Shown one piece after another: positions 10,810 through 22,459 of a stretch of 64,000 bases of DNA. Where the stretch lies: assembly GCA_017311315.1 (NCBI GenBank), contig CM029617.1, positions 1,778,681 through 1,842,680 of the forward strand. Reading direction: 5' to 3'. Numbering within the stretch: position 1 is the stretch's first letter; every line of letters begins with the position of its first letter. Origin of the DNA: Dendrocalamus latiflorus (Eukaryota; Streptophyta; Magnoliopsida; Poales; Poaceae). The position numbers and the translations under genes were made by a program. The notes under the pieces are model-generated. The model saw only the letters and a list, made by a program, of their open reading frames with translations. It made no database searches and had not been told where the DNA came from.

Positions 10810-13800
10810 TGTCGGAACCCGGAGCAACGACTCCTGGATCCTCTGTGTAAATCGCACTAGTCCAGGAACAGCTAGTGCACACAGCGTACAACAAAGATAA
10901 ATATCAACCATAATGACATTTATTAACTGAATATAGGCATGAATGCCAAAGTTTACATCAACGGCACATAAGCCAAAATTAAGTAATAAGCAGCGGAAGA
11001 AAAACCGAAGCGGAAGAAGCCCACTGAGCCTGCCCACAGGCAAACGACAGTAAGACGCGGCCTATTCGTCCAGATCTTCACCGTAGTTGTTGTCTTCCTT
11101 CTCTGTGTGGAAAAAGCAACGTGAGTACAAACTTGTACTCAGCAGGTCACCCGGGAAAATGCAACATAATGATAAAGGCTTCAACGGAAGGCTTATAGGG
11201 TTAGTTTGCATAAAACAGCATTTAAGAAATACCATAAGTAGATTGAAATTGCTGAATTTAATACGATAAGTAAAAACAATACTTGTAGTTGAAAATAATA
11301 CCGTCAGTGCAGGCTCCGACCATACACCAACCTATCCACGGGCATCCCACCCGGACCATCTTCTCCAAAAGCTCACGTATGGATTCCATCCATCCACACG
11401 CTTTCAAACACTCGTGGATTCCATCCATCCACAAGTTACCAATCTCTCTCATGGGTTCCATCTACCCACAAGGTTTTCGAAAACATTTTGAAAAACAAAA
11501 TCTAATCCATGAAAAACTTTTACTCAGCATGCCCATGACCGTGGGCACGGCTATCCAGGATAGATTATACACTCTGCAGAGGTTGTACAGCTTTACCCAC
11601 AAGACACGATCATCCTTTTGTGCCACGCGAGTTACACACTTCCTTAGGTGTGCGGCAAGGAGTCATGACAAGGCCTTTACAATGCAAAGCCTTCAACCTG
11701 GTCGAGCCAACTCTAAGGTTTCACCCCAGTAAGGAATCCACCAGACCGGGACCCCCTCTTGAGCCTAGACGAGACTTCTCATGGCTTAACCACGCTCGCC
11801 CAAGTGAGACTTCACATGGCACCAACCACGCTCACTTTCAACCTACAACTCGACTCAGATTGGGACTTCGCAAATTATTCAGCCAGGGCTGTCCCATACC
11901 AGCCATGTGGTAGTACGATTAGGGCTTTGCAACAGTAGCTCACAGACCGGTCCTTAATCTGACTCAGGCCCAACCACATACCCCTGTGCACGACAATCAA
12001 CCACTGCGGCTCCAACCAACAGGGCATGCCTGCACCCACCACTCTAACCAAATGCCTAAGTCTAAACCAGTTTTATATTAGTTTTCAAAATAATTCATAA
12101 ACCTCATTGACTCACCAAAGTCAAGAGAACATATCATTTTATGTAAACAGGGTCATCATTTTATGTGAAAGATATCCCAAAACAAAATTATACGATTAAG
12201 CAGGGCTAAGCATTTGATTAAACTCTCTAGCCAACACTAATGTATTAACTAGAGTTTGAATCTAGGGTGACAAGGTATAAGGGATTCAATAACAATGGAG
12301 GAATTAACAAGTAGGCAATAACTAAATTTAAAACTGAATTGAAATACGTCGAATAAACATATGCATGCAATATAATTTAAATCAACATAATTTTATTTTG
12401 AAAACTGGGATCAACATGATCAAGGAGGGTGACTTGCCTTACTCTTCAACTTGGCTTGATTCTTCGTCGAAGAAATTTCCCGAATCGTCGAAGTCTACAC
12501 GTTAAAACAACCCACCAAATTCAAATAAATTCAACATAAATTCAAATTGAACTCAAATATTTGAATTGAGGCTATAAATGGATAGAGGGGAATTTTTGAT
12601 GAATTTAGAAATTTGAATGGGCCAAATCGGAGTTAAAACGAGGGAGAACGGGCTCCGGGAAATTTGAAAAGAGAGAAAATGGAAAAAGGGGATTTCTGGA
12701 ATTATTTTCCTAAAGGAAAATGGGATTTATTGCGTCAGCGGGAATTTAATATTCGGCCGAATTATTTTTCTACAGGAAAAAGGACTTATGACGCCAGCAT
12801 GACGTCAGCCCGAGTGGTGGCCGACTGACCGGTGGGCCCTTGGTCCATGGACCAAGCCCACAGAGGGTGGGGACGGCCGAGGTGGCACGGGCGCGAGGTG
12901 GCGCTGACCGGGCAGGGAGGGGCCGACGCGGCGCCGACGTGGCGTGCCACGCAAGCGAGGCCCAGCTGACGTGGCCGGCCGGTGAGGGGCGTCCGGGGGA
13001 GCGACGGCGGCGGCGTTCCGGCGGGCGGCTGCCGGCGGCGAGGGGTGGGGGAGCGAGAGGGCACGGAGGGGAATGCGGGGAAGGGGTGCGGGCTCACCGG
13101 AGGTGGCCGGAATTGGCCGGCGACGAGAGCAAGCGGCGGCGCGGCTCGGGCTAACGGCGGCGAGGGCCTTCCGGCGGCGGGGAGGCACGGCGGAGGGGTG
13201 AGGGACGTCGGGGGCGACGAGGTGAAGCCGAGGGAGGCGTCGGTAGGGCGAAAGGGGGCGCGGGTAGCCGGCGATGGCTCGCCGTAGATGGCGACGGTGG
13301 CGGAGGCGGGTGAGCACGACGCGGCGGTGGTGGAGCGGCCGGGAGGGAGAGGGAAGTGGAGGGGGAGATAGTGCGGAGTGAGGGGAGGCCGGGGTGGCAT
13401 TTATAGGGGCGTACGGGGGCGGGGTCTTCGCGGATTTCTCGCCGGAGTTAGGCGCGGGGAGGCGGCGGTTGCGCGGAATTGGGGGAGGAGGTGGGGCGAG
13501 GGGAGCGGGTCGTGGGGGAGGCGGGGCGTGCGGCGCACGAAGGGGCCGGGCGACGTGCGCGGGAGAAGAGGGGCGCCGGGTAGGGCGGGGGAGGCCGTTG
13601 CGGCGGCGGCGGCGCACGCGGGGAAGAAGGGGGCGGGGAGAAGACGGATCTGACGGGGCGGGCCCCAGCGGCAGAGAGAGACGGAGGGGAGCGCGGGAGA
13701 AGCGACCGACGGGTGGGACCGGGGAGGAGGAGAGAGAGGGAGGAGCGGGGCGGCGGTGATTGCGCCACGCAGGGGGGACGCGGATCGAACGGCCGAGGAA

Positions 13801-14450
13801 GGGGCGAGGCGCGGACGGGCCAGATGGGTCGGGAGCGCGGGGGCGGGGAGATCGGGCCGACGCGTGGCGGCCGATGGAGAGGGGGAGGCGGGATCCGGAG
13901 GGCGACGTGGGCGCAAATCTGGCCGTCCACGTGGCGGCCAGAGGGAGGGGGAGAGGGAATTAATTTTTGGAAATTGATTTTGGATTTTCAGAAATGCCTA
14001 GAAATTCCATTAAGCCTCAGAAAAATATGAAATAAATTCCAAAAATCTCAGAAAAATTCAGAGAATCTCCTGGAGACATTTTGGACTTAATAAAATTATT
14101 TCCAACTAATGTTGGTATTTAATTTTCATACTTTGAAATACTTTTTAATTTTAAAATACATTTTCAAACTCAGAAAAATCCAGGAAACCAAATAAAAGCC
14201 AAATAACTCCAAATAATTAATTTGACATAGGATTTTTATATAAAATCAAAATATCCTTTTATTTAATAATATTTTTGGGTTTTTCTTAAAATGCTTTTCA
14301 AATCCAGCTTTTTCAAAAACAGAAATCCAGGGCAAATCCAACTTTAAACTTTAGGCACAACAATACTTAAATTTAATTCAGATTTTATTTTAATATTATT
14401 TATTTATTCATTACTTCATTTTAATTTTATTAAAAATCTGGGCTGTTACA
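10810..14450 (-). repeat. Inner element 3' LTR, 3641 bp
   Basis: Same length as 15124-18764 at a constant offset of 4314. A GC-rich block (about 12840-13950) lies inside AT-rich flanks. It contains long overlapping frames on both strands, which I treat as a base-composition effect. Confidence 0.95.
13399..13405 (-). promoter_or_regulatory. Probable LTR TATA box of the inner element
   Basis: TATAAAT on the minus strand sits at the downstream side of the GC-rich block, oriented toward element transcription. The equivalent copy in the 5' LTR is 17713-17719. Confidence 0.5.
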
Positions 14451-15123
14451 ATCTACCCCCCTTAAACAGAATCTCGTCCCCGAGATTCGCACGGGCTAGC
14501 AGAGAAATAGGTTTGGATCTTACCCGGTGTGGCTTGAGCTGAGGTTTGGTTTAAACATCCCTTCACGAAGGTCGTTGGCAGTTGGTACTCCAGCTTGATG
14601 CTTCCAAAGACTAGGAAAGAGGAGACTCAAGGCAAAGGAAGGAATAGGGGATATTTTGCACAGCCCAAAACTGAATTTTAACTTTATTAAGACCCTTATT
14701 AACCTCATAATAAGTAATAGTTATGGCTGTCGACAAAAGAGAAAACTTGACAGCTCATAACCTCGTCTACTATCTAGCTTAACAACTTAAACTAAAGAGG
14801 TAAGAGTTGTCTTGGTGTCATCCTTCGCAGCTCTCGAGGTACAAAGCGTGATCCTTCCATGAAAAGATTGAAGTGGCGACAGAGTCGAAGAATTCCAACT
14901 GTTTCCTTCTATAGTTGTTTTGGAATAAGGGAAGATGCAGAAATAGGTTTTTCAAAAACGACATATAGACGAGAAAGAATCGAGATAAGGATAAGCAAAG
15001 ATGAAGGGGTAAGATAAGCAAAACTTTTGAAATTACTGTTTAGCAAAATAAGTCCTTAGGGTCAAACCATTCTAATCTACCTACGGTCGCGTCTTAGTGT
15101 CGTCATGGCTCTGATACCACCTT
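14451..15123 (-). other. Inner element internal region (673 bp, non-coding)
   Basis: The polypurine tract lies at 14451-14468 and the primer-binding site at 15107-15119. Between them are only short frames without family resemblance, so no gag, protease, RT or integrase fragment is present. The segment at 14461-14490 is nearly the same as the region beside the outer element's 3' LTR. Confidence 0.85.
15107..15119 (-). promoter_or_regulatory. Inner element primer-binding site (initiator Met tRNA)
   Basis: The minus strand reads TGGTATCAGAGCC four bases from the 5' LTR. This is the same primer type as the outer element and the TRIM. Confidence 0.85.
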
Positions 15124-18100
15124 TGTCGGAACCCGGAGCAACGACTCCTGGATCCTCTGTGTAAATCGCACTAGTCCAGGAACAGCTAGTGCACACAGCG
15201 TACAACAAAGATAAATATCAACCATAATGACATTTATTAACTGAATATAGGCATGAATGCCAAAGTTTACATCAACGGCACATAAGCCAAAATTAAGTAA
15301 TAAGCAGCGGAAGAAAAACCGAAGCGGAAGAAGCCCACTGAGCCTGCCCACAGGCAAACGACAGTAAGACGCGGCCTATTCGTCCAGATCTTCACCGTAG
15401 TTGTTGTCTTCCTTCTCTGTGTGGAAAAAGCAACGTGAGTACAAACTTGTACTCAGCAGGTCACCCGGGAAAATGCAACATAATGATAAAGGCTTCAACG
15501 GAAGGCTTATAGGGTTAGTTTGCATAAAACAGCATTTAAGAAATACCATAAGTAGATTGAAATTGCTGAATTTAATACGATAAGTAAAAACAATACTTGT
15601 AGTTGAAAATAATACCGTCAGTGCAGGCTCCGACCATACACCAACCTATCCACGGGCATCCCACCCGGACCATCTTCTCCAAAAGCTCACGTATGGATTC
15701 CATCCATCCACACGCTTTCAAACACTCGCGGATTCCATCCATCCACAAGTTACCAATCTCTCTCATGGGTTCCATCTACCCACAAGGTTTTCGAAAACAT
15801 TTTGAAAAACAAAATCTAATCCATGAAAAACTTTTACTCAGCATGCCCATGACCGTGGGCACGGCTATCCAGGATAGATTATACACTCTGCAGAGGTTGT
15901 ACAGCTTTACCCACAAGACACGATCATCCTTTTGTGCCACGCGAGTTACACACTTCCTTAGGTGTGCGGCAAGGAGTCATGACAAGGCCTTTACAATGCA
16001 AAGCCTTCAACCTGGTCGAGCCAACTCTAAGGTTTCACCCCAGTAAGGAATCCACCAGACCGGGACCCCCTCTTGAGCCTAGACGAGACTTCTCATGGCT
16101 TAACCACGCTCGCCCAAGTGAGACTTCACATGGCACCAACCACGCTCACTTTCAACCTACAACTCGACTCAGATTGGGACTTCGCAAATTATTCAGCCAG
16201 GGCTGTCCCATACCAGCCATGTGGTAGTACGATTAGGGCTTTGCAACAGTAGCTCACAGACCGGTCCTTAATCTGACTCAGGCCCAACCACATACCCCTG
16301 TGCACGACAATCAACCACTGCGGCTCCAACCAACAGGGCATGCCTGCACCCACCACTCTAACCAAATGCCTAAGTCTAAACCAGTTTTATATTAGTTTTC
16401 AAAATAATTCATAAACCTCATTGACTCACCAAAGTCAAGAGAACATATCATTTTATGTAAACAGGGTCATCATTTTATGTGAAAGATATCCCAAAACAAA
16501 ATTATACGATTAAGCAGGGCTAAGCATTTGATTAAACTCTCTAGCCAACACTAATGTATTAACTAGAGTTTGAATCTAGGGTGACAAGGTATAAGGGATT
16601 CAATAACAATGGAGGAATTAACAAGTAGGCAATAACTAAATTTAAAACTGAATTGAAATACGTCGAATAAACATATGCATGCAATATAATTTAAATCAAC
16701 ATAATTTTATTTTGAAAACTGGGATCAACATGATCAAGGAGGGTGACTTGCCTTACTCTTCAACTTGGCTTGATTCTTCGTCGAAGAAATTTCCCGAATC
16801 GTCGAAGTCTACACGTTAAAACAACCCACCAAATTCAAATAAATTCAACATAAATTCAAATTGAACTCCAATATTTGAATTGAGGCTATAAATGGATAGA
16901 GGGGAATTTTTGATGAATTTAGAAATTTGAATGGGCCAAATCGGAGTTAAAACGAGGGAGAACGGGCTCCGGGAAATTTGAAAAGAGAGAAAATGGAAAA
17001 AGGGGATTTCTGGAATTATTTTCCTAAAGGAAAATGGGATTTATTGCGTCAGCGGGAATTTAATATTCGGCCGAATTATTTTTCTACGGGAAAAAGGACT
17101 TATGACGCCAGCATGACGTCAGCCCGAGTGGTGGCCGACTGACCGGTGGGCCCTTGGTCCATGGACCAAGCCCACAGAGGGTGGGGACGGCCGAGGTGGC
17201 ACGGGCGCGAGGTGGCGCTGACCGGGCAGGGAGGGGCCGACGCGGCGCCGACGTGGCGTGCCACGCAAGCGAGGCCCAGCTGACGTGGCCGGCCGGTGAG
17301 GGGCGTCCGGGGGAGCGACGGCGGCGGCGTTCCGGCGGGCGGCTGCCGGCGGCGAGGGGTGGGGGAGCGAGAGGGCACGGAGGGGAATGCGGGGAAGGGG
17401 TGCGGGCTCACCGGAGGTGGCCGGAATTGGCCGGCGACGAGAGCAAGCGGCGGCGCGGCTCGGGCTAACGGCGGCGAGGGCCTTCCGGCGGCGGGGAGGC
17501 ACGGCGGAGGGGTGAGGGACGTCGGGGGCGACGAGGTGAAGCCGAGGGAGGCGTCGGTAGGGCGAAAGGGGGCGCGGGTAGCCGGCGATGGCTCGCCGTA
17601 GATGGCGACGGTGGCGGAGGCGGGTGAGCACGACGCGGCGGTGGTGGAGCGGCCGGGAGGGAGAGGGAAGTGGAGGGGGAGATAGTGCGGAGTGAGGGGA
17701 GGCCGGGGTGGCATTTATAGGGGCGTACGGGGGTGGGGTCTTCGCGGATTTCTCGCCGGAGTTAGGCGCGGGGAGGCGGCGGTTGCGCGGAATTGGGGGA
17801 GGAGGTGGGGCGAGGGGAGCGGGTCGTGGGGGAGGCGGGGCGTGCGGCGCACGAAGGGGCCGGGCGACGTGCGCGGGAGAAGAGGGGCGCCGGGTAGGGC
17901 GGGGGAGGCCGTTGCGGCAGCGGCGGCGCACGCGGGGAAGAAGGGGGCGGGGAGAAGACGGATCTGACGGGGCGGGCCCCAGCGGCAGAGAGAGACGGAG
18001 GGGAGCGCGGGAGAAGCGACCGACGGGTGGGACCGGGAAGGAGGAGAGAGAGGGAGGAGCGGGGCGGCGGTGATTGCGCCACGCAGGGGGGACGCGGATC

Positions 18101-18764
18101 GAACGGCCGAGGAAGGGGCGAGGCGCGGACGGGCCAGATGGGTCGGGAGCGCGGGGGCGGGGAGATCGGGCCGACGCGTGGCGGCCGATGGAGAGGGGGA
18201 GGCGGGATCCGGAGGGCGACGTGGGCGCAAATCTGGCCGTCCACGTGGCGGCCAGAGGGAGGGGGAGAGGGAATTAATTTTTGGAAATTGATTTTGGATT
18301 TTCAGAAATGCCTAGAAATTCCATTAAGCCTCAGAAAAATATGAAATAAATTCCAAAAATCTCAGAAAAATTCAGAGAATCTCCTGGAGACATTTTGGAC
18401 TTAATAAAATTATTTCCAACTAATGTTGGTATTTAATTTTCATACTTTGAAATACTTTTTAATTTTAAAATACATTTTCAAACTCAGAAAAATCCAGGAA
18501 ACCAAATAAAAGCCAAATAACTCCAAATAATTAATTTGACATAGGATTTTTATATAAAATCAAAATATCCTTTTATTTAATAATATTTTTGGGTTTTTCT
18601 TAAAATGCTTTTCAAATCCAGCTTTTTCAAAAACAGAAATCCAGGGCAAATCCAACTTTAAACTTTAGGCACAACAATACTTAAATTTAATTCAGATTTT
18701 ATTTTAATATTATTTATTTATTCATTACTTCATTTTAATTTTATTAAAAATCTGGGCTGTTACA
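15124..18764 (-). repeat. Inner element 5' LTR, 3641 bp
   Basis: Nearly identical to 10810-14450. Differences seen by eye correspond to left-copy positions near 11409, 12547, 12775, 13415, 13598 and 13720, all single-base substitutions. The outer target duplication follows at 18765-18769. Confidence 0.95.
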
Positions 18765-21123
18765 CAGAAGTAGGCTGCTTCCATTCTGTGACAGCTGCAA
18801 TCTTGGCGGGGTCAACAGATATTCCTCCTGCTGACACTATGTGTCCCAAGAAACTGATATCCCTCAGCCAAAATTCACACTTGCTGAATTTGGCAAACAG
18901 CTGATGCTCTTTTAGCTTTTCCAACACTAGGCGCAGATGTTCTGCGTGTTCTTCTGAATTCTTGGAGTATATAAGGATGTCGTCGATGAAAACCACGACA
19001 AACTTGTCTAAATACTCCATGAATACCTTATTCATCAGATTCATAAAATAGGCTGGAGCATTGGTTAATCCAAAAGACATGACCAGAAATTCATATAGTC
19101 CATATCTCGTGGTAAAGGCTGTTTTGGGTATATCTTCAGCTCTTATCTTCAACTGATGGTATCCTGACCTCAGATCTATTTTGGAGAATACAGTAGCTCC
19201 TCCAAGTTGATCGAACAAGTCATCAATCCTGGGGAGAGGATACTTGTTCTTGATAGTCATCTCATTCAAATCACGGTAGTCCACACACATCCTGGCGGTG
19301 CCATCCTTTTTCTTCACAAACAGCACTGGAGATCCCCATGGCGATGAGCTGGGTCTAATGAATCCCTTCTCTTGTAACTCTTGGAGTTGTTTCTTCAATT
19401 CCTCCAATTCTTCTACAGTCATCCTATAGGGCCTTTTGGAGATTGGAGCGGCACCTGGCTTCAAATTGATAACAAATTCCAAGTCTCTATCTGGGGGCAT
19501 GCCTGCCAGTTCTTCGGGAAATACTTCGGGATAGTCTTGCACTACTATCATTCCTTCTAGGGGTACGTCCTCACAATGATAGATTGCACGCCCCCAATGG
19601 TATGGTCTGTCCACTTTTATATTTATGGTCATTCCAGGACACTTGACCACTTTCACTGTTCTGGTGGCACACTCTAGGACACCTTGATTCTTAGCTAACC
19701 AATCCATTCCTAGTATGATGTCTAGGGTCTGGGAGTTTAATACTATAAGGTCTGCTAAGAAATCACACCTTTCCATGGTAAGGGGCACCCCTGGGCATAC
19801 TAGGGTAGCAGTGATTGGTCCAGCTGGTGAGTTAAGCACCAATGGCTTCTTAAGGGTATAAATAGGTAATCCCAACTTATCAGCATACCCCTTAGATATA
19901 AATGAATGTGAAGCTCCTGAATCAAATAATACTTGTGCGGTTATAGTCTTGACAGAAAACGTACCCATGAGAACTCCAGCGGCTTCTTGAGCTTCTTCAA
20001 CGGTAATATGGTTGACTCTGCCTCGGTTTGGTGCTGAAGTGTTCTTGCTAGCTTGAGAGCTTTGCTGTCCCTTGCCAGGAGCTGAAGCTTGACTGCGGAC
20101 AGGGACATTCTGCTTATGTGGGCATCTGTTGGCAAAGTGACCCTTCTCCCCACAGCTAAAGCAATTAAAGTTTGCTGCGGGGTTGGTACCACCAAACTGT
20201 CCTCCTGGGCGTGATGCTTGGGACATACTTCCACCGGGTCTAAAGGCTGGGATTGACCCACTGGATTGATTGGATCTTGAGAATGAGGGTTTGAAGAACT
20301 TCTGGATAAATCTTCCTTGTGGCCGTTGAGTTATCATCTTGCGCTTACGGCTGGCTTCAAGAATCTTCTTCTCATTTTCCAAGGCCAATGCCTTGTTTAC
20401 CAACTGATGAAAGCTGGTGAAGTCCTGGGTGATCAGCTGCACTCTCAGTTCATCTTTTAACCCTTCAAAGAATCTGTCAACCTTTTCTTCTTCTTCTTCT
20501 ATATCATTCTGGGCATATCGGGCTAACTGTGTGAATTTTGTCAGATATTCATTGACGGATAAGTTCCCTTGCTTGAGATTGCGGAACTCATTCTTCTTTA
20601 TCCGCATTATCCCAGCTGGAACGAAGTTGTCCTTGAAAGCCTTCTTAAACTCTGACCACGGTATAGCTTCTGTATCACCTCCGGTGGTAGCATCTTCCTG
20701 GCCTCTGGCAGCCAAGTAGTTCTCCCACCATGCTGCTGCAGCACCTTGAAGCTGGTGAGCAGCAAACACCACTTTGTCTTCATCTGCAATCTTGGCCAAC
20801 CTTATCTTCCTTTCAGTGTCTCGGAGCCAATCTTCCGCTTCAAGTGGTTCTTCTGCCGAAGTAAATGTACTTGGTCTTGTCCTTTGGAAGTCTCCTAGAT
20901 CAGCTCTGTGTCCGCCAGAGCTTCCTTGCTGCCCTGCATAAATGGCTTGCAGAATCTGGGTTTGTTGTGCCATTACTTGGGCCATTGTGGGATTAACTGG
21001 AGGGTTCGGGAGATCAGCATCTGGGTTCTGATTTTCCTCGGGGTTTTCGCCATGGTTTGAGTCTACCTCAGCATGCTGAGGGTTAGCATGGGTCCGAGAT
21101 CGGGTAACTCTTGGATTGGACAT
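18765..21123 (-). CDS. gag-protease-reverse transcriptase of the outer element (3' end cut by insertion)
   Basis: Starts at ATG 21121-21123 (MSNPRVTRSR). A retrotransposon gag domain spans roughly residues 85-260 (AAAAWWENY, FKDNFVP). A CCHC knuckle lies at about residue 321 (CFSCGEKGHFANRCP) and the aspartic protease site at about 401 (LFDSGASHSFIS). Reverse transcriptase follows, with PRIDDLFDQL and the catalytic FIDD at about 713-716. It codes for the capsid, the processing protease and the polymerase that copies the RNA in the particle. The frame ends a few codons into the inner LTR at 18760. The native frame resumes at 10804 once the nested element and one CAGAA copy are set aside. No internal stop is present in this part. 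Confidence 0.93.
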
Positions 21124-21402
21124 CTGCGGTTACAGTTTCACAACTTAGTACTAAGACTACTCTTAAGAAAAATGGAGGGTATCAACCCTTGCTGTGAAAA
21201 TAACACAAGATAAACGGCAAAAGAATATTCAACATAAGGCCTTATGCCTGGCCATTCATTATCATACAAACATTCACATAGCCAGCCTCCCAGGCTGGTC
21301 TTACAATAACATAGTAGCTAGAGTTCACTTGACCGCAACTACAATATAACAGGGCTAAGGCAACACTTAATTTACAAGCTTGACATGACGACACTTCCAC
21401 TA

Positions 21403-22266
21403 CTATGCCGCGTAGCGATCACCACTGACGGAGGGGTCGTAGTTTGGCGATCTGGAGCGGGATCGACTGCCACTAAACTCCGATGGGTCGGAGTCATCGG
21501 CGTCCGAAGGAGCTCGTGGAGGGCTGCGGCTTGGTGGAGGCCTTCTCCGTCGAAGTGCAGACTGGAGGCTTGGAGGTCGTGTGCTCTTGCGCGCAGTCAG
21601 CCGGGTGCGGGGGCCTGATCCCATTGAAGGAGGTGCCGGCGCTGCTAATGGAGCGAGAGGTTGCTGAAGCTGTGCCTGAGCTGCTGCGGCTTCTGCCTTG
21701 GCGGTTGCCAGTGCCTGCTGGCACTGGGCGAGCTGGTCACGAAGGGTCGCCACCTCGGTATGACGGGCAACTAGGTGCATCCGGAGGGCGGTCATTTCTT
21801 CCAGTGCAGCAGTATGAGCTGCTCCCATGGCTCTGGTAAGATCAACTTGGTGGGTGAGCCTTGGATCATCCTCATTAACCGGCAGGTAGGTCTCGTTGTG
21901 GCGTACTCCCTCCCTGCGTGAAGGGTAGAAGCAGAAGGGTGTGCGGAGCAAGGAGATTTGGTAGATGTCGCCGAGTCGAGCGGCGGCGAGACGAGCAGCA
22001 TCCTGGAGTGCGGCCGACCTGGTGCTTCTTGGGTGTTCTGTCTGGAAGACGTGGGGTGGGTCATGTTCGCTTTTCGGGTAGATGAACACTTCAAACATCC
22101 AGCAGTACACCCCTCCTGCAGATGTCTGGCGCCCACGATAAATGGGCTGCTCCGGGTATTCCAGGTAGTGGAGGAGCTTGCGCAGGATTCTTGCGAATAC
22201 GCCCTCATAAACTCCATGAGCGACGTAATCCCAATTGCCTTCTTCTCCTGCCATCTGTAAAAGCAA
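21403..22266 (-). CDS. Extra ORF upstream of gag in the outer element, 287 aa, function unknown
   Basis: A sense-strand frame sits between the primer site and gag, starting MLLQMAGEEG. An alternative start is the second Met at 22252-22254, which directly follows a TTTTACAG that could act as a splice acceptor. The N-terminal ~110 residues look globular (aromatic-rich, with WMFEVFIYPK). A heptad-like Ala/Gln/Leu-rich stretch at about 145-195 suggests a coiled coil. The C-terminus is Pro/Ser/Arg-rich and ends with SR dipeptides (SRSRSRSP). Extra ORFs before gag are known in some grass Ty3/gypsy elements such as RIRE2, but I do not recognise a domain here. The long open frame on the coding strand argues for a real product. 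Confidence 0.6.
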   Translation of the reverse strand: MLLQMAGEEGNWDYVAHGVYEGVFARILRKLLHYLEYPEQPIYRGRQTSAGGVYCWMFEVFIYPKSEHDPPHVFQTEHPRSTRSAALQDAARLAAARLGDIYQISLLRTPFCFYPSRREGVRHNETYLPVNEDDPRLTHQVDLTRAMGAAHTAALEEMTALRMHLVARHTEVATLRDQLAQCQQALATAKAEAAAAQAQLQQPLAPLAAPAPPSMGSGPRTRLTARKSTRPPSLQSALRRRRPPPSRSPPRAPSDADDSDPSEFSGSRSRSRSPNYDPSVSGDRYAA

Positions 22267-22443
22267 TTACTTTGCATTAGTAATGCTTTAAAATAATCAA
22301 TTGAAAAGTGAAGGGGCGTAGAACTAGGAAGGGTACGAGTAGCAATAATACGCTATATTTTCAGAAATACTTTTTATACATTAACATTTCCATCCTAAGG
22401 TTCTTCTAACGACCATTCTACGGCTTTTACCCTACAGTCGTAT

Positions 22444-22455
22444 GCTCTGATACCA
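22444..22455 (-). promoter_or_regulatory. Outer element primer-binding site (initiator Met tRNA)
   Basis: The minus strand reads TGGTATCAGAGC, four bases inside the 5' LTR boundary at 22460. Confidence 0.85.
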
Positions 22456-22459
22456 GCGC

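Larger units (their letters stand above)
10810..18764 (-). mobile_element. Non-autonomous large-LTR retrotransposon nested in the pol of the outer element
   Basis: It has two 3641-bp LTRs (10810-14450 and 15124-18764) around an internal region of only 673 bp. It is flanked by CAGAA on both sides (10805-10809, 18765-18769). The primer site next to the right LTR and the polypurine tract next to the left one put it on the minus strand. The internal region has no gag or pol, so it must use proteins in trans. Its termini (tgtcggaaccc, and TGTAACA in reading sense), LTR sub-terminal 'agctagtgcacacag', primer site and 3' internal block resemble those of the outer element, pointing to a related autonomous partner. 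I counted six LTR differences by eye, so it is very young. Confidence 0.93.

Noticed and set aside
11289..11913. 147- and 97-codon frames in the inner LTR, repeated at 15603-16227
   Set aside because: Antisense to element transcription, no family resemblance, duplicated with the LTR.
12786..13930. Long frames (up to 270 codons) on both strands in the inner LTR, repeated at 17100-18244
   Set aside because: They sit in a very GC-rich block, overlap in several frames and both directions, are Pro/Arg/Ala-biased without motifs, and are duplicated only because LTRs are duplicated.
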